Source: Zoroaster sp. YZ-2022
Taxonomy: Eukaryota > Echinodermata > Asteroidea > Forcipulatida > Zoroasteridae
NCBI GenBank assembly: GCA_029582265.1
Contig: CM055816.1
Coordinates: 93,359,588-93,423,587, forward strand
DNA length: 64,000 bases
Reading direction: 5' to 3'
In this document: positions 1-10,388 of the stretch, piece by piece
Layout of the letters: each line of letters begins with the position of its first letter
Position numbering within the stretch: the stretch's first letter is position 1
Notes under the pieces: generated by a model
The model's database searches: none
Told to the model about the DNA's origin: nothing
Seen by the model: the letters and a program-made list of their open reading frames with translations, nothing else
Translations under genes and position numbers: made by a program

Positions 1-11
1 CTTGTTTTCAG

Positions 12-984
12 GATAATCCGGTGACCTCAAACAGACCCAAGCGTCCCTGTGTTTACTGTGGGCTTATGCAGTCACAGCTCATCAGGCATTTGAGGCGACG
101 ACACAAAAATGAAGAGGAGGTAAAGGCAGCGCTTACCCTACCTGATCCAGAGCGACTTCAAGCCATGGTCAAAATCAGGAAAGATGGCATTTACAAGGAG
201 AACATTAGACGGATTAATACTTGCAGTGACAATGATAAGCCAAAACTGCTTCGCGAAAGGCGTCAGGACATCAGAACTTATCATGTGCGGTAACTGTAGG
301 GGTTTTTATAGTAAGGTTAGGATTTGGAGGCACAAACAAGTGTGCCACAATTTGGCAGTCAACAAGGTGGCATCAGTGCCTCTGTCATCACTCACAGCAG
401 TCGGAGGAAGAAAGCACAATGAAATATTCCAGACAAAGATTTTGGACAGATTCAGAAGTGATTTAGTAGGAAATGTGTGTCGCAGTGATACCATGATCAT
501 CCATCTGGGCAAAAAGCTTTGGTCTAAATCAGTGTCCAGAGAAAAGGCTGTTATAATGAATGACATGCGCAGGCTGGGGCACTTGCTTGTAAAATTTCGA
601 CAAATAACCGGTAATAAACATCTTAGTGGTGAGGATCTCATCAAACGAGAAAATTTCCAGAAAGTAGAAGAGGCTCTTGATGAGGTAACAGAGAAAGAAT
701 CCAATGGGCTCAAAGATGGTCTTCGTCTGAGCATTGGGTATCTGCTAAAAAAGGCAGCAAAAGTCATGAAAGCCGTGTATATTATAGATGGTAGGAATAA
801 TCTGGCAGAGGAGGTTGACAGATTCCTATCTGTTCTTGATCTCAGTTGGGATTATCTCTTCAGTAGGAGTCTTTACACTGTTGAGGGAAAACGCCAAGCT
901 GTCTTGAGGAAGCCTCAAGTCATGCCTCTGGAAGAAGATATTCGAAAGATGAAGGAGTACACCGTAAAATCAATGAATGATATC
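12..984 (+). pseudogene. Zinc-finger tyrosine recombinase-like gene, 5' part (interrupted)
   Basis: The first 11 bases are a splice acceptor (TTTTCAG), so the visible part starts with an internal exon. It encodes two zinc-finger-like motifs, CVYCG..HLRRRH and MCGNCRGFYSK..RHKQVCH, followed by a helical segment that would be the core-binding domain of a tyrosine recombinase. The frame breaks near 275-285: the frame carrying the first finger hits a stop just where the next frame opens with MCGNC. The exon then stops being gene-like at 985, inside an Ile codon, where a transposon begins; the frame resumes at 8,110. Multi-copy C2H2 plus integrase-like genes are common in marine invertebrate genomes. 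Their function is unknown to me; the family assignment rests on the catalytic half downstream. Confidence 0.7.
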
Positions 985-2458
985 CACGGCTGTTTCCCCT
1001 TAATAAAAGTGCGCCCTCTGTTGTCCGACTTTTTACAGTATGTAAATAAGCGTGTTGACCTACCTTACTACTATACTTGGGGCGCGTATGTGTGAAAAAT
1101 GAATGGATCATTTCTAAATATGGTAAGGTTACTCCTTGCTGTAGTGTCATTGGTTAGAAAGCTAAAATATTGGTTTTACTCATGAATATGTAAATATAAT
1201 ACTTAAAAAGTCACATGATAGTGTTTTCGCTGCCCAGGGGTTTGTTTATTTTCTAATTCTGGCGGTTGCGAATCGTGAGTGTACGGCAGCCATTTCCAAG
1301 ACCACGTTGATCTTAACTCAAACATGTCAAATGAGCATTTTGCAGCCATCGGTATGGATAGTTCCTCATTTTTCATCGACACAATCCACCTACCCAAGTA
1401 TCTATTGAGACATCATCTTTCAATAAATAAATAAGGTAAGTCTGGGCCAAAGGGATTTTCATTGTTAAATCGTCTTAGAAAAAACGAATTTTACATGTTT
1501 ACATGTGTGTGTGCGCGCGTGTACTATGCATAGCAATCCCATTGCATAGTAGTACTGTACATGAACTTATGTGTATGTACCAGCACGGTGTAGATCAATT
1601 TTTACATAGTGTGTACACACAAAACATGCAGACACCGTTCGCCATGTGTGTTCTAACCTCTACTCTAATTGAGTACTAGTTTTTCGATAAATTATTTCTT
1701 AACAATAATTATTTCTGAAATGGGTTTTGTAAGTTTTCATGATTGCTATTAATATTATTTAAAGTCCACTTCAGGTATAAAAGAGTCACAGTAATTGTGT
1801 GGTAGAAATAGTGGTAAATGTAAATTGTAAGCCATTAACTTTGGATTATCATCAACAGTAATTTATTTAGTTTCACTCTAAAGTAAATTATACAGGCAGC
1901 AAGAAACTAAAATCAGTCATATCGTCAGTGATCGAGTGGCTGAACAGTATTTAATATTAACAACATATAGTATTTTTTTCCTCATTTAAGAATACAAGAC
2001 CTGTCCTGACTTCATTTTCCTCTTATTTGTGATCATATTATTATTTATACTATCATTACAATGTCAATGGAGGTCATGTCGACAGCAAGCAAGAGATGTG
2101 ACAATCATGAGAAAGCAACATGATTATTACAAACAGTGAATCATTTTTTTTCAGCTTCGTCATCTTCTATGGAGAAGGACATGGAGTCACCATGGACAGC
2201 ATCAATTGTGAGGATAAACTAAACAGGTAAAAAAAAAACACTTGAGAATGTTTGTTGAAACTTCAGTAGGATAACCAACCCTTCAAAAATGTTAAGCTTG
2301 AAGTTGAGTCTTTGCATCCATTCCCAAATACTTTGAAAGTAAAAATATAACCTAGTAGTTTTTTTTCTTTCTTTTTGCAAATTGTTCCTGCTTGGGTGAG
2401 TTCATAAAGGATGCTACAATTTAAGGCATCTTCTACTTACAGTGCATGTACTATTACC

Positions 2459-2647
2459 TAGGCACGTAGCCAGAGTTGGAATTTTGTTGGGGCACATTCC
2501 GTGCATGCTCTTGTGAGCCAGAATTTTTCGCACAATAATTTGTATAGTATAGTTGTGATAATTAGGTTATTAAATTTAAACCAAACTGACATTTTTGGGG
2601 GGGGCATGTGCCCCCCCCCCCCGTGCCCCCTCATAGCTACATGCCTG
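2459..2647. mobile_element. 189-bp hAT-type MITE nested in copy 1
   Basis: Termini TAGGCACGTAGCCAG and the inverse of CAGGCATGTAGCTATG are flanked by a perfect 8-bp duplication CTATTACC (2,451-2,458 and 2,648-2,655). It contains runs of G and C near the middle. Eight-base duplications and YAGGC-type ends fit hAT non-autonomous elements. No coding capacity. Confidence 0.8.
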
Positions 2648-3051
2648 CTATTACCCTGAACTTAGTATTTTCAAAGTATGTGTAATTGTGAAATAATTTA
2701 CAGGGAAATTAAAAATCAACCTGAAAAGTCTATTAATTCAAAGAATGTATTTGACATTATTCGACCGGGTTAGTTTTAATATGCAGTGAGCGTTTTTCCG
2801 TTTACAGAATGGCAAATTGGTGCACAAAATGTATCATAATTTGCTAGTCAAAACTCATAATTTGCTATTCAATATTAGCATTCAGCATGCACAAAACATT
2901 ATACAGTCTAAATGTTCTTGCTATGGAAAATTGTTCCCTGTAACAGGATGGATACATCCTGTATAGGCTCTAAAGTACAGAGCTTAAAATAAGCATGCAA
3001 TCTGCATTTGGAAATTTATTATTAAATATTTACTATGGGGTTATTTTTTTA

Positions 3052-6000
3052 TTATTTCATTTCAGACTGGACTTCGGGGAAGGTTGTTGCTAGGTGTCGA
3101 CGCATGATGCTCTTTAGTTTTTCCAGTTCGTCCCTCATGCCATTCACAGCTCTGCCAGTTTGTTGAATTCGGTGTGAAGTAACTCCCCACCTTGTTCATT
3201 TAGTAGGCCCAACCCAACACGGAACCTTCTCAACTGTTCGACGACATGATCTTCTAGCAGGTGAAGTTTTGGCGTGATGTTTGCCTCCGGGAATGTCTGC
3301 CTATATGTGTGTAAGAAATTCTTGATGCATGTGTCTAAGGATAAAGAAACCCAAATTACATACATGAGTATCGTACATGTACCTGTACTGAACAATGCAG
3401 GAGAAAGTCCAAGTACTACATTTTAAGCACAAACAAGATTTTACCTGTGTGGTCAATGTCAAGTTCTTTGAGTGGATTAGAATGGTTGATGGCTTCATGA
3501 ACATCCGCGAACTGCATGAATACGATGTGGAATCTTTCCGGATTTCTGCGGCCATCCTCTGCAAACGATTACATGCAGCAATCGGCAAGTCATCTGTGGG
3601 CAATTCCTCAATAGCTCGTTGAGGCTGACGTGTTATGTCTTCTATGACACCAGGCTGATGAAATTTGATAAATATTGAAAATAACATGTGTTTTTAATTT
3701 GATCCATCCTTTTTCAAAAGGGTATATGAACTACAAGGAAATAACCTGTGTGACTTACCTGGCAGCATTTACGGACATGATTACCCACAAAGGATTTTCC
3801 ATGATAAGCCTGACGACAAACTTTGTGTTTATTTAACACCTCATCAAGACTGCTTGTCACAGGTCCTGTACCAAAAGGTAGTTCTACATGTTCAGCTTGA
3901 CTTTCCTGTTGGTTCATGAATACAAGTAAAACAGAAATTGTACCTAAATACTAAAGTGCATTCAAAGCTGCAAAACTCGCTCATCGGTAAAATAAGTTTT
4001 CAAAATGTGTTACTTACGAGTTCTGTAATGTCGGATTTAAGCCGTTTCAAGGTAGCCGTCAGATCATTGTGTACAGTGTGGTTGTCAAGGTTTTTGAGCA
4101 CACTCAGGGGCAGTCGGTCCTCAATTTGTTTAACCTCTCTATGTTTCTCTTGGATCTGCTTCTGTACCTGGAGCTGTCTTGTAGCCTCTGAAGCAACTAG
4201 TAGATCAAAACTAGAATTAGATGTTTCATCCTCAGCTTGAAGGCGCTCTTTGAGGATTGCCGCATCCAGCTTGTGACAATTATCCTCAAAAAGGTCAAAC
4301 AGTTTCTTGAATACCCCAAGGGAAATGTGGAGGGTTGGAACAACGACCTATAGTATTCATAATAATATACAAAAAGAGTGATGCAATGTTATGTGGAAAT
4401 AGCAAAATTTTAGAACGTATCTCAACATTATAATTTTTTGGCTATATTGAATGGCATGCACATTTACATGTATACGCAATATTGACACATCGTGTGCAGA
4501 GAAAACTTACATGATCTGGCTCAATTTGGATCATAGGCTTGCGGACCACACTGTATGAAATGTCTTTAGCACGATGCCTTTGTTGTCCATCTTCAACAAA
4601 CTTGCTGTACTGTCCATGTAGGCTGGCTATTGTCCTTTGAGGAGATGGACCCCGCTCACTAAGTGGCTGTTGCCTGTCGATGTTGGATGCTCGACAATAA
4701 ATGCAACTGTATCTTGCTATTTATTTGAAATAAAGGATAAGCATAAATATTTAAAGGTTTTCTGGAAAAATGTGTGTTTAGGACAATACGTGTGTTTTGT
4801 TTATGAAACAAATTAATTGTCTTACCATTGCAAGCACATATTCCATACAGCTTAGTGAGAAAGGCATAGTCTCCAAAACAAAACAGGCGAAATGTCCGGC
4901 CACTAAGAAAATTAAGAAAAAAATAACACAAATAAAAAATTTGTTTGATTTTATATATTTTTAATCACAAGAGAAATTTCAATGACTTTTCCTACATTTT
5001 TATATAACGCATTAAGTTTTCACAATTAGTATGGGATGAGTACTTTCCATGACAGGTGAAAATTATGCCTTTAAATCTTACCGCCATGTATGGTTGGTTA
5101 GGTCTACAATATCCTTGAGAACAGCAGGCATTGTCTGTTGGAGGTTGAAAAAAGAGTCATCTCCTTCAAATACAGCGATTGTTGTGGTGTTTTTCAGACT
5201 GTTTGGTCGTTCAACATTTACAATCTGAAAAGCCATTTTGAAGGAGGTGCCGCCTTTGTCTCCTCCTATCTTCAACCATATCTCATTGTCAGGGATGACG
5301 CCATTGTGGGAGATAAGGGAGTTACACCTATGAGTTAAATTATTAGAGAAAACAATTAATTTTGATGTCAAAATTATTTGTTGCTGTGTAATGTACGTAT
5401 TAATTGTAGATTTTTGTTTAATACTGTAATTTCTAGAGTGTCACCCCCCCCACCCCCCCAGTAAAGTATTTGAGTATTTGAATATTTAACTAATAGTGTA
5501 ATCAATGTTAATAGTTTAGTGCAATACATCACCAAAATTAAAACCTCTAGTTCAACCATGGAGGAAGTTCCTCCCTCCATGGTTTAACAAAATAATTAAA
5601 TTAAAATTGTGCCAAACCTGTCAAGCCGGTCTAGATAGTCGAGCACCATTGCAGGTATGTTGTTTACTTTGACAAATGGGGCCAACTTCTGTATGTATCC
5701 ATCGACTGCCTCAGCTTTTGAGCTTGAAAATTGGAGGAGAACCATTTCTCCCTGAACATAATCCTGCAGCAGTTGTTTTTGTTTTTGCCTCATTGCCCGC
5801 TCAGAGGTGATGGTTGATGTGGCAAGGTACCTGCATGTATTATTATACAATACAGTGATATTATGTCGTGACAACAAAGTCACTATAAATGTTAGTTTAT
5901 TTTAAATTTGTTCTACATTATGAAATTTAGTACTCACTTTCGTATTTTGCGGACTTGGTCCCAGGCGAGATGACAGTCTCTCATCATGGCTAGGGCCTTG

Positions 6001-7345
6001 TTGGCTGACATTGATGTGTCATCATGCTGGCTTTTGGTAGGTTGTCTTTCATTGAGTGTTGAACTCACTTGTTTTATAACAGCAGGCTATAAACAAATTT
6101 GTACGTAAAGATATTACTTATGCATGATTGCATATTCTTTTCACTATTTATTAAGATTTATGTAATGCGTGTTTTATTTCACTTGAAAGGTGATAATTTT
6201 AATAATATATGCAATTTGTGTAATAATAGGTACACTTAAAAGTCTATTTCTATTTTTTAATGACATTGTAATAATTATACTGTTTGCATACAATTTGATG
6301 AAAAGTATACCCCCTAATCAATTAAAAGGAAAGTATTTTAGCTTACTCTGCCTCCAGTTTTAAGTGATGTAACCTTGTCTCCTTGTTGCAATTTAAGCCA
6401 GGTCCATCTATCTGTGGCCTGCTCGATAGCATAAGGTATTGGAGTCCCTCTTGTGTGCTTGACGGCCTCTGTCCTTAGGAGATTTGCAGCTTGCAAAATT
6501 TCATGATCCCTCTCACTTGGAACAGTTGTTTCGCAGATGGTTGGGGCCTGTTTTCTAGAAACTTGGACATTACTTGGTTGACATGAATGGTTGTAGAGTT
6601 CACCAAATTTTCCAATTTGTGTGCATTTGTCGCAAACTACAATCAAGTTCTGCAACTGTATACGCAGTACCCTTGGACTGTCGGAGACTTCATTGTAATT
6701 CACGAGAGCTTTGCATACTGGACAAGGGACAGCTGAACTTTGCTTGTGCTGGAAATACCTAGTAAAGCACTGTGCACAAAAATAGTGTTCACACTTTGTT
6801 TGGATGGATGGAGATGAAAGAATGCACATACAAATAGGACATGTGAAAACAGATTGTTCCTCCTCTCTCCCTACTATGCTAAGGCTGGTACAAGTTTCAG
6901 TTAATATCTGACACTGACTTGAAGGGAAGATGTTCTCCTCTGATAGCCCAAACACAAGACTTTCTTTTTTCTCTTGTTGAAGTCTACCCCGTTTTATTTT
7001 TGATGGTCGTCCTGGCCTGCTTTGATCAGAGAATATTGTGCAAATACTGCAATCATTCACTCTTGTGTGTTTTAACCATTTTCGTGTTTGAGTAATGCTA
7101 CAGGTATTATAAGTTCTCGTACCTGTCCGGTAGTGTCTGATTTTTCTTCCACATTTATCACAAAAGCATGTAGGGTGCACGTCAGGCGTATCCTCCCATG
7201 TAGAAATACCAAATATTGCAAAAATTTCTTTGGTGTATTCAAGACACTGCAACGATGTCCGATGCTCTTCCGTCCGTTTTCTCAAGCGATTGCCACAGAT
7301 TCTACATAATTTTCCAAGTGCATGTATGTGGAAATCCAAACTCAT
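3052..7345 (-). pseudogene. RAG1-like N-terminus + DDE transposase, ten exons, two small frameshifts
   Basis: Exons (minus): 7345-6347, 6086-5938, 5830-5618, 5327-5082, 4902-4826, 4716-4511, 4347-4018, 3905-3759, 3654-3445, 3334-3052, all with GT/AG sites and matching phases. Exon 1 (333 aa) has LCRICG, DVHPTCFCDKCG and DCSICT, the zinc-ligand pattern preceding the RAG1 RING. It then has a RING finger (CPICMCIL..CEHYFCAQC..CPVC) and a further C/H motif (CDKC..YNHSC). Exon 4 holds candidate first and second catalytic Asp (KIGGDKGG, VFEGDDS). Exons 5-6 carry GRTFRLFCFGDY and a CIYC knuckle. Exon 8 has RQAYHGKSFVGNHV, and exon 10 has TPKLHLLEDH and LNEQGGELLH with the candidate Glu. Intact length would be about 950 aa. 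One-base shifts in exon 9 (after AEIRK) and exon 10 (an A-run after TEFN) break it. Probable role: cut-and-paste transposase; the RING suggests ubiquitin-ligase activity by analogy only. Confidence 0.85.
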
Positions 7346-7497
7346 CTTTAGCAACAATACATACTACTCTAATTTTATTTAAAACTAGCCCAAAACTCAA
7401 AAATTGCTGAGGTGATCCGCAGATCTAAATATGCAGCTCGGACAGCTATACAGGCCTTCGTAATGTTTACAGTGTTCACTTTTATTCAAGTTACGCG

Positions 7498-7522
7498 CGC
7501 TGTGTGTGTGTGTGTGTGTGTT
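7498..7522. repeat. (TG)n microsatellite
   Basis: A run of about eleven TG units after GCGCGC, in the 5' region of transposon copy 1. Confidence 0.9.
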
Positions 7523-8109
7523 TCCCCGGGAAAGTTTAGTTCGCACGGTTGTCCGTTCGTAGTAAATACTTGTCCCATTGCTTTGTACACGCAAAAAAGA
7601 CGGTGACCGCATAACAAACAAAAAATACGTTAAACTAAATCTCTGAAAAATACGCATTTTTTTATTGGCCCAGACAAAACATGTTGATAAATGTTTACAT
7701 AAATATCCAATCTGTCGAAATCTGAAAGGATTTTATTTTAAAAAATGTACTTCCACTTTAAAATGGGGTAAACTCGGAGGCATTTCAAGTAGCTTAAATG
7801 AGAGTAACGGACATGGGAAGTTGACACAAAAATAATTTTTTTTCTGAATATAGTGTTTATTACCATCAAGTAAACCCTAAACCTGCAAGAAAATTTAACT
7901 CAGTATCAGGTTTTAAGGAAGCTGCAAAAAAACTTTAGTCAAATTGCATACAAATTTGGCTTAGATCATATCGTTTGTTGAGACTTTTAGCACAACTCCG
8001 GCTTTCATGAATTGCATGACGTCATTGCTATTTATTGGAGTAAAGAAAATAATGCGGGCGTGTTTGTTCAACTTAATTGTACACGCACAATGGGAATAAA
8101 ACAGCCGTG

Positions 8110-8763
8110 TATCGTCAGTGATGAATACATGGTTTGGGATGAGCATGATTTCACTACACTTAGGGCGCTGATTGTTAGTCGCTTAACCCTCTAATGCACG
8201 TAGAGGGGTGGAACCTGCACGACTGACCCTATTTGAGTGGCATGATGCTGAATCCCAGGCATGGATTGACCCGCAGCGGGTGGAGGTGGTAGATGATCCC
8301 ATGGAAAAGGCTCTACTTCAGTCGTTTAAGCTAATGTATCAAAGTGGAAAAGGTTCCCGCAAGCTCGTGCCTGTTCTTGTTCCACATGACACCGTGAAGC
8401 CAATTCATGTTCTGGTTCAGATGAGAGAAGATGCAGGAGTTTCTCCAGACAATGTCTTTCTGTTTCCCTACACCCAGAAATCTACAAACCATGTTAATGG
8501 ATGGGCCGCTATAAAGTCTGTCACCAGTGCTATGGGAGACCAGCTGTCAAATCCTGCAAATCTCACTGCTACAAAATACCGCCACGGAGCCTCAACTCTG
8601 TATGCTCTTATGGATGTCCCTGAAGGAGACAGGCAGACCTTCTACAAGCATATGGGACACTCGGAAGAAATTAACAAACACGTGTACCAATGTCCACTTG
8701 CTGTTCGGGAAATCACCACAGTAGGCTGTTACCTGAAGACCATTGATGGAAAATGTGCCTCTA
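8110..8763 (+). pseudogene. Tyrosine recombinase catalytic domain, 3' part of interrupted gene
   Basis: After the duplicated TATC the frame continues VSDEYMVWDEHDFTTLR. It breaks by a small deletion at about 8,195 and resumes with NARRGVEPARLTLFEWH. Tyrosine-recombinase landmarks are in order: the first Arg in the NARRG box, a YRHGAST segment in the place of the H-x-x-R box, HMGHS (the His/Trp box) and VYQCP with the candidate nucleophilic Tyr. The exon ends at a GTAAGT donor. The family cuts and rejoins DNA through a 3'-phosphotyrosine; Crypton transposons and host-like multicopy genes both use it. The frameshift, the insertion and a stop in the next exon mean this copy cannot make a full protein. 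Confidence 0.75.
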
Positions 8764-9503
8764 GTAAGTCTTTAGTAATGTATGTCAGTTAACCCACCCA
8801 CCTCAATAATTTTGTTTAAAATAAGTGCTTGACTATTCCATATACTTCCTTTTTGTGACATATTACTCAAATATTACTAAAAATGTTCAGTACAAAGAAT
8901 AAGAAAAGCATAGTAATTTCTGAGCCAATGAAAAGCTTGGTTTGAGGGGTGGTTGCACGAGTACTTTTACATTATGATTAGGTTTTTAATAGATAAAAAT
9001 TACCTGATTGATATACAACACTTGCATTTAAAGGGAAGATTTCTGTTGCAGAAAGTGTGGCACTCATGGTGAAATTCAGATACAATAGTTTTTCCACCAA
9101 GAAAATATATTTTATGGTATGACCTCATTCAGCTTGGGTATAACACATAACTCGTTTTGTTTTGATCCCAGATGTTCATGCATGTTTTTAGCAGTGATAT
9201 ACGTGGAACATATGTCGATTAAAAACAACCAGCTCTTTTAGATTCATTATGTCAAAACAGAGGCCAGCATAAGTTGCACAATGAAAGTGATTTTTTACAT
9301 TCTTGTAGCAATAAAATTTGTTGGGGCACTTTAAATGACCTATACTTGTGCCCCTCCAACATTCTCCCTTAGTTTTGACACTGGCTCATTTTTATTATTG
9401 ATTAAGAAACTGTGAACAACTGTGAAATCAATCTTCTATTGAAATTATAAGAATTCCATTAATTACATCTTACACATACTTTCTTTAACAATTTGAATGA
9501 CAG

Positions 9504-9776
9504 AGACTGCACAGGAAGCTGCTGAGCAAAATACTCGAGCTCCGGCGGACATTTGCACATCCATTGAACCTTCAAGAGACACCTGCACATCCACTGGACT
9601 TTCAGCAGATGCCTGCACATCCACTGAACCTTCAAGAGACACCTGAACATCCACTGAACCTTCAGCAGACACCTGCACATCCACTGGACCTTCAAGAGAT
9701 ACCTGCACATTCACTGGACCTTCAGCAGACACCTGCACTTCCACACAGGGAAAATTGGACATCTGCTCTTGCACAG
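9504..9776 (+). pseudogene. Repeat-encoding exon of the recombinase-like gene, with stop
   Basis: Acceptor GAATGACAG and donor CACAG|GTAC bracket an exon that continues the upstream phase (TCT A + AG). It encodes about six ten-residue repeats of the type EPSRDTCTST, alternating EPSRDT and GLSADA forms. In one repeat the expected TGC is TGA, so the frame is closed. The repeats lie C-terminal to the catalytic domain and would form a low-complexity Ser/Thr/Cys tail. Confidence 0.55.
9551..9745 (+). repeat. 30-bp tandem repeat inside an exon
   Basis: Six to seven imperfect 30-bp units alternate between 'ccttcaagagacacc' and 'ccttcagcagacacc' versions, each joined by 'tgcacatccact'. The period is a multiple of three, so copy-number changes keep the frame. 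Confidence 0.85.
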
Positions 9777-10388
9777 GTACTATAGGCATTTTGAACTGTT
9801 GGTAGCACTTTAACTTAGGTTATGTGAAACATCTGCCATATAAAACCTTGAGAACTATCTATTTTATAAATAACAGGGTATTGGATTTCTAGGCAATCAC
9901 AGAGATACTGTGTCGCAATAGAAATTGGAATAACGCCACACAATTCAACCCCATTGCCTTTCTTTGGTTCCATGCTTTGGTTTACCTGTCCATGTCTTAC
10001 CCAAATTTCTTTCTTTTTCCCAAAACTTTTCACCCCCATCCCATTTCCTTTCCCAAAAATTCATTTTCTGTTCTGTTCTGCTCCTTCTACCTACAACCAG
10101 CTGCTCCCTAATAACCCCTCCCTTCTGCCTCGTCTTACACATGTTCCTTCTAACATTAGCTGACCTCGGTCTTTGTCAGTCTACTTGAGCTTTTTTTCTG
10201 TTTGTGTTGTGCATACAAGTTTTTCAGTCATTTTGCCTTTGATTAAGATCGTGATCTTGATTAAGATCAAAATTCTGGGGTACTAACTACAGTTACCAGA
10301 GTTTTTGTCAATTTGTCATGTTCCCCCACCCCCAATAAACATCAAATAATCATTTGTCTTTAGAACTTACTTATGTTGATCTTAACAG

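Larger units (their letters stand above)
985..8109 (-). mobile_element. Full-length Chapaev/N-RAG-TP-like DNA transposon, copy 1
   Basis: The left end reads CACGGCTGTTT and the right end is its exact inverse for 11 bp, after which the ends diverge. Flanks carry TATC at 981-984 and again at 8,110-8,113, a 4-bp target-site duplication. Removing the element and one TATC joins the surrounding recombinase frame without a gap, which proves the boundaries. Inside is a minus-strand ten-exon transposase gene (7,345-3,052), about 2 kb of non-coding DNA before the left end, and a short 5' region on the right. Ends starting CAC with a 4-bp duplication are known for Chapaev elements (CMC group). A RAG1-like N-terminus on such a transposon was described as N-RAG-TP from Aplysia; I state this from memory. 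Confidence 0.9.

Noticed and set aside
1203..1397. 64-residue minus frame as an extra exon or second gene of transposon copy 1
   Set aside because: No similarity to the corresponding part of copy 2 and no splice support.
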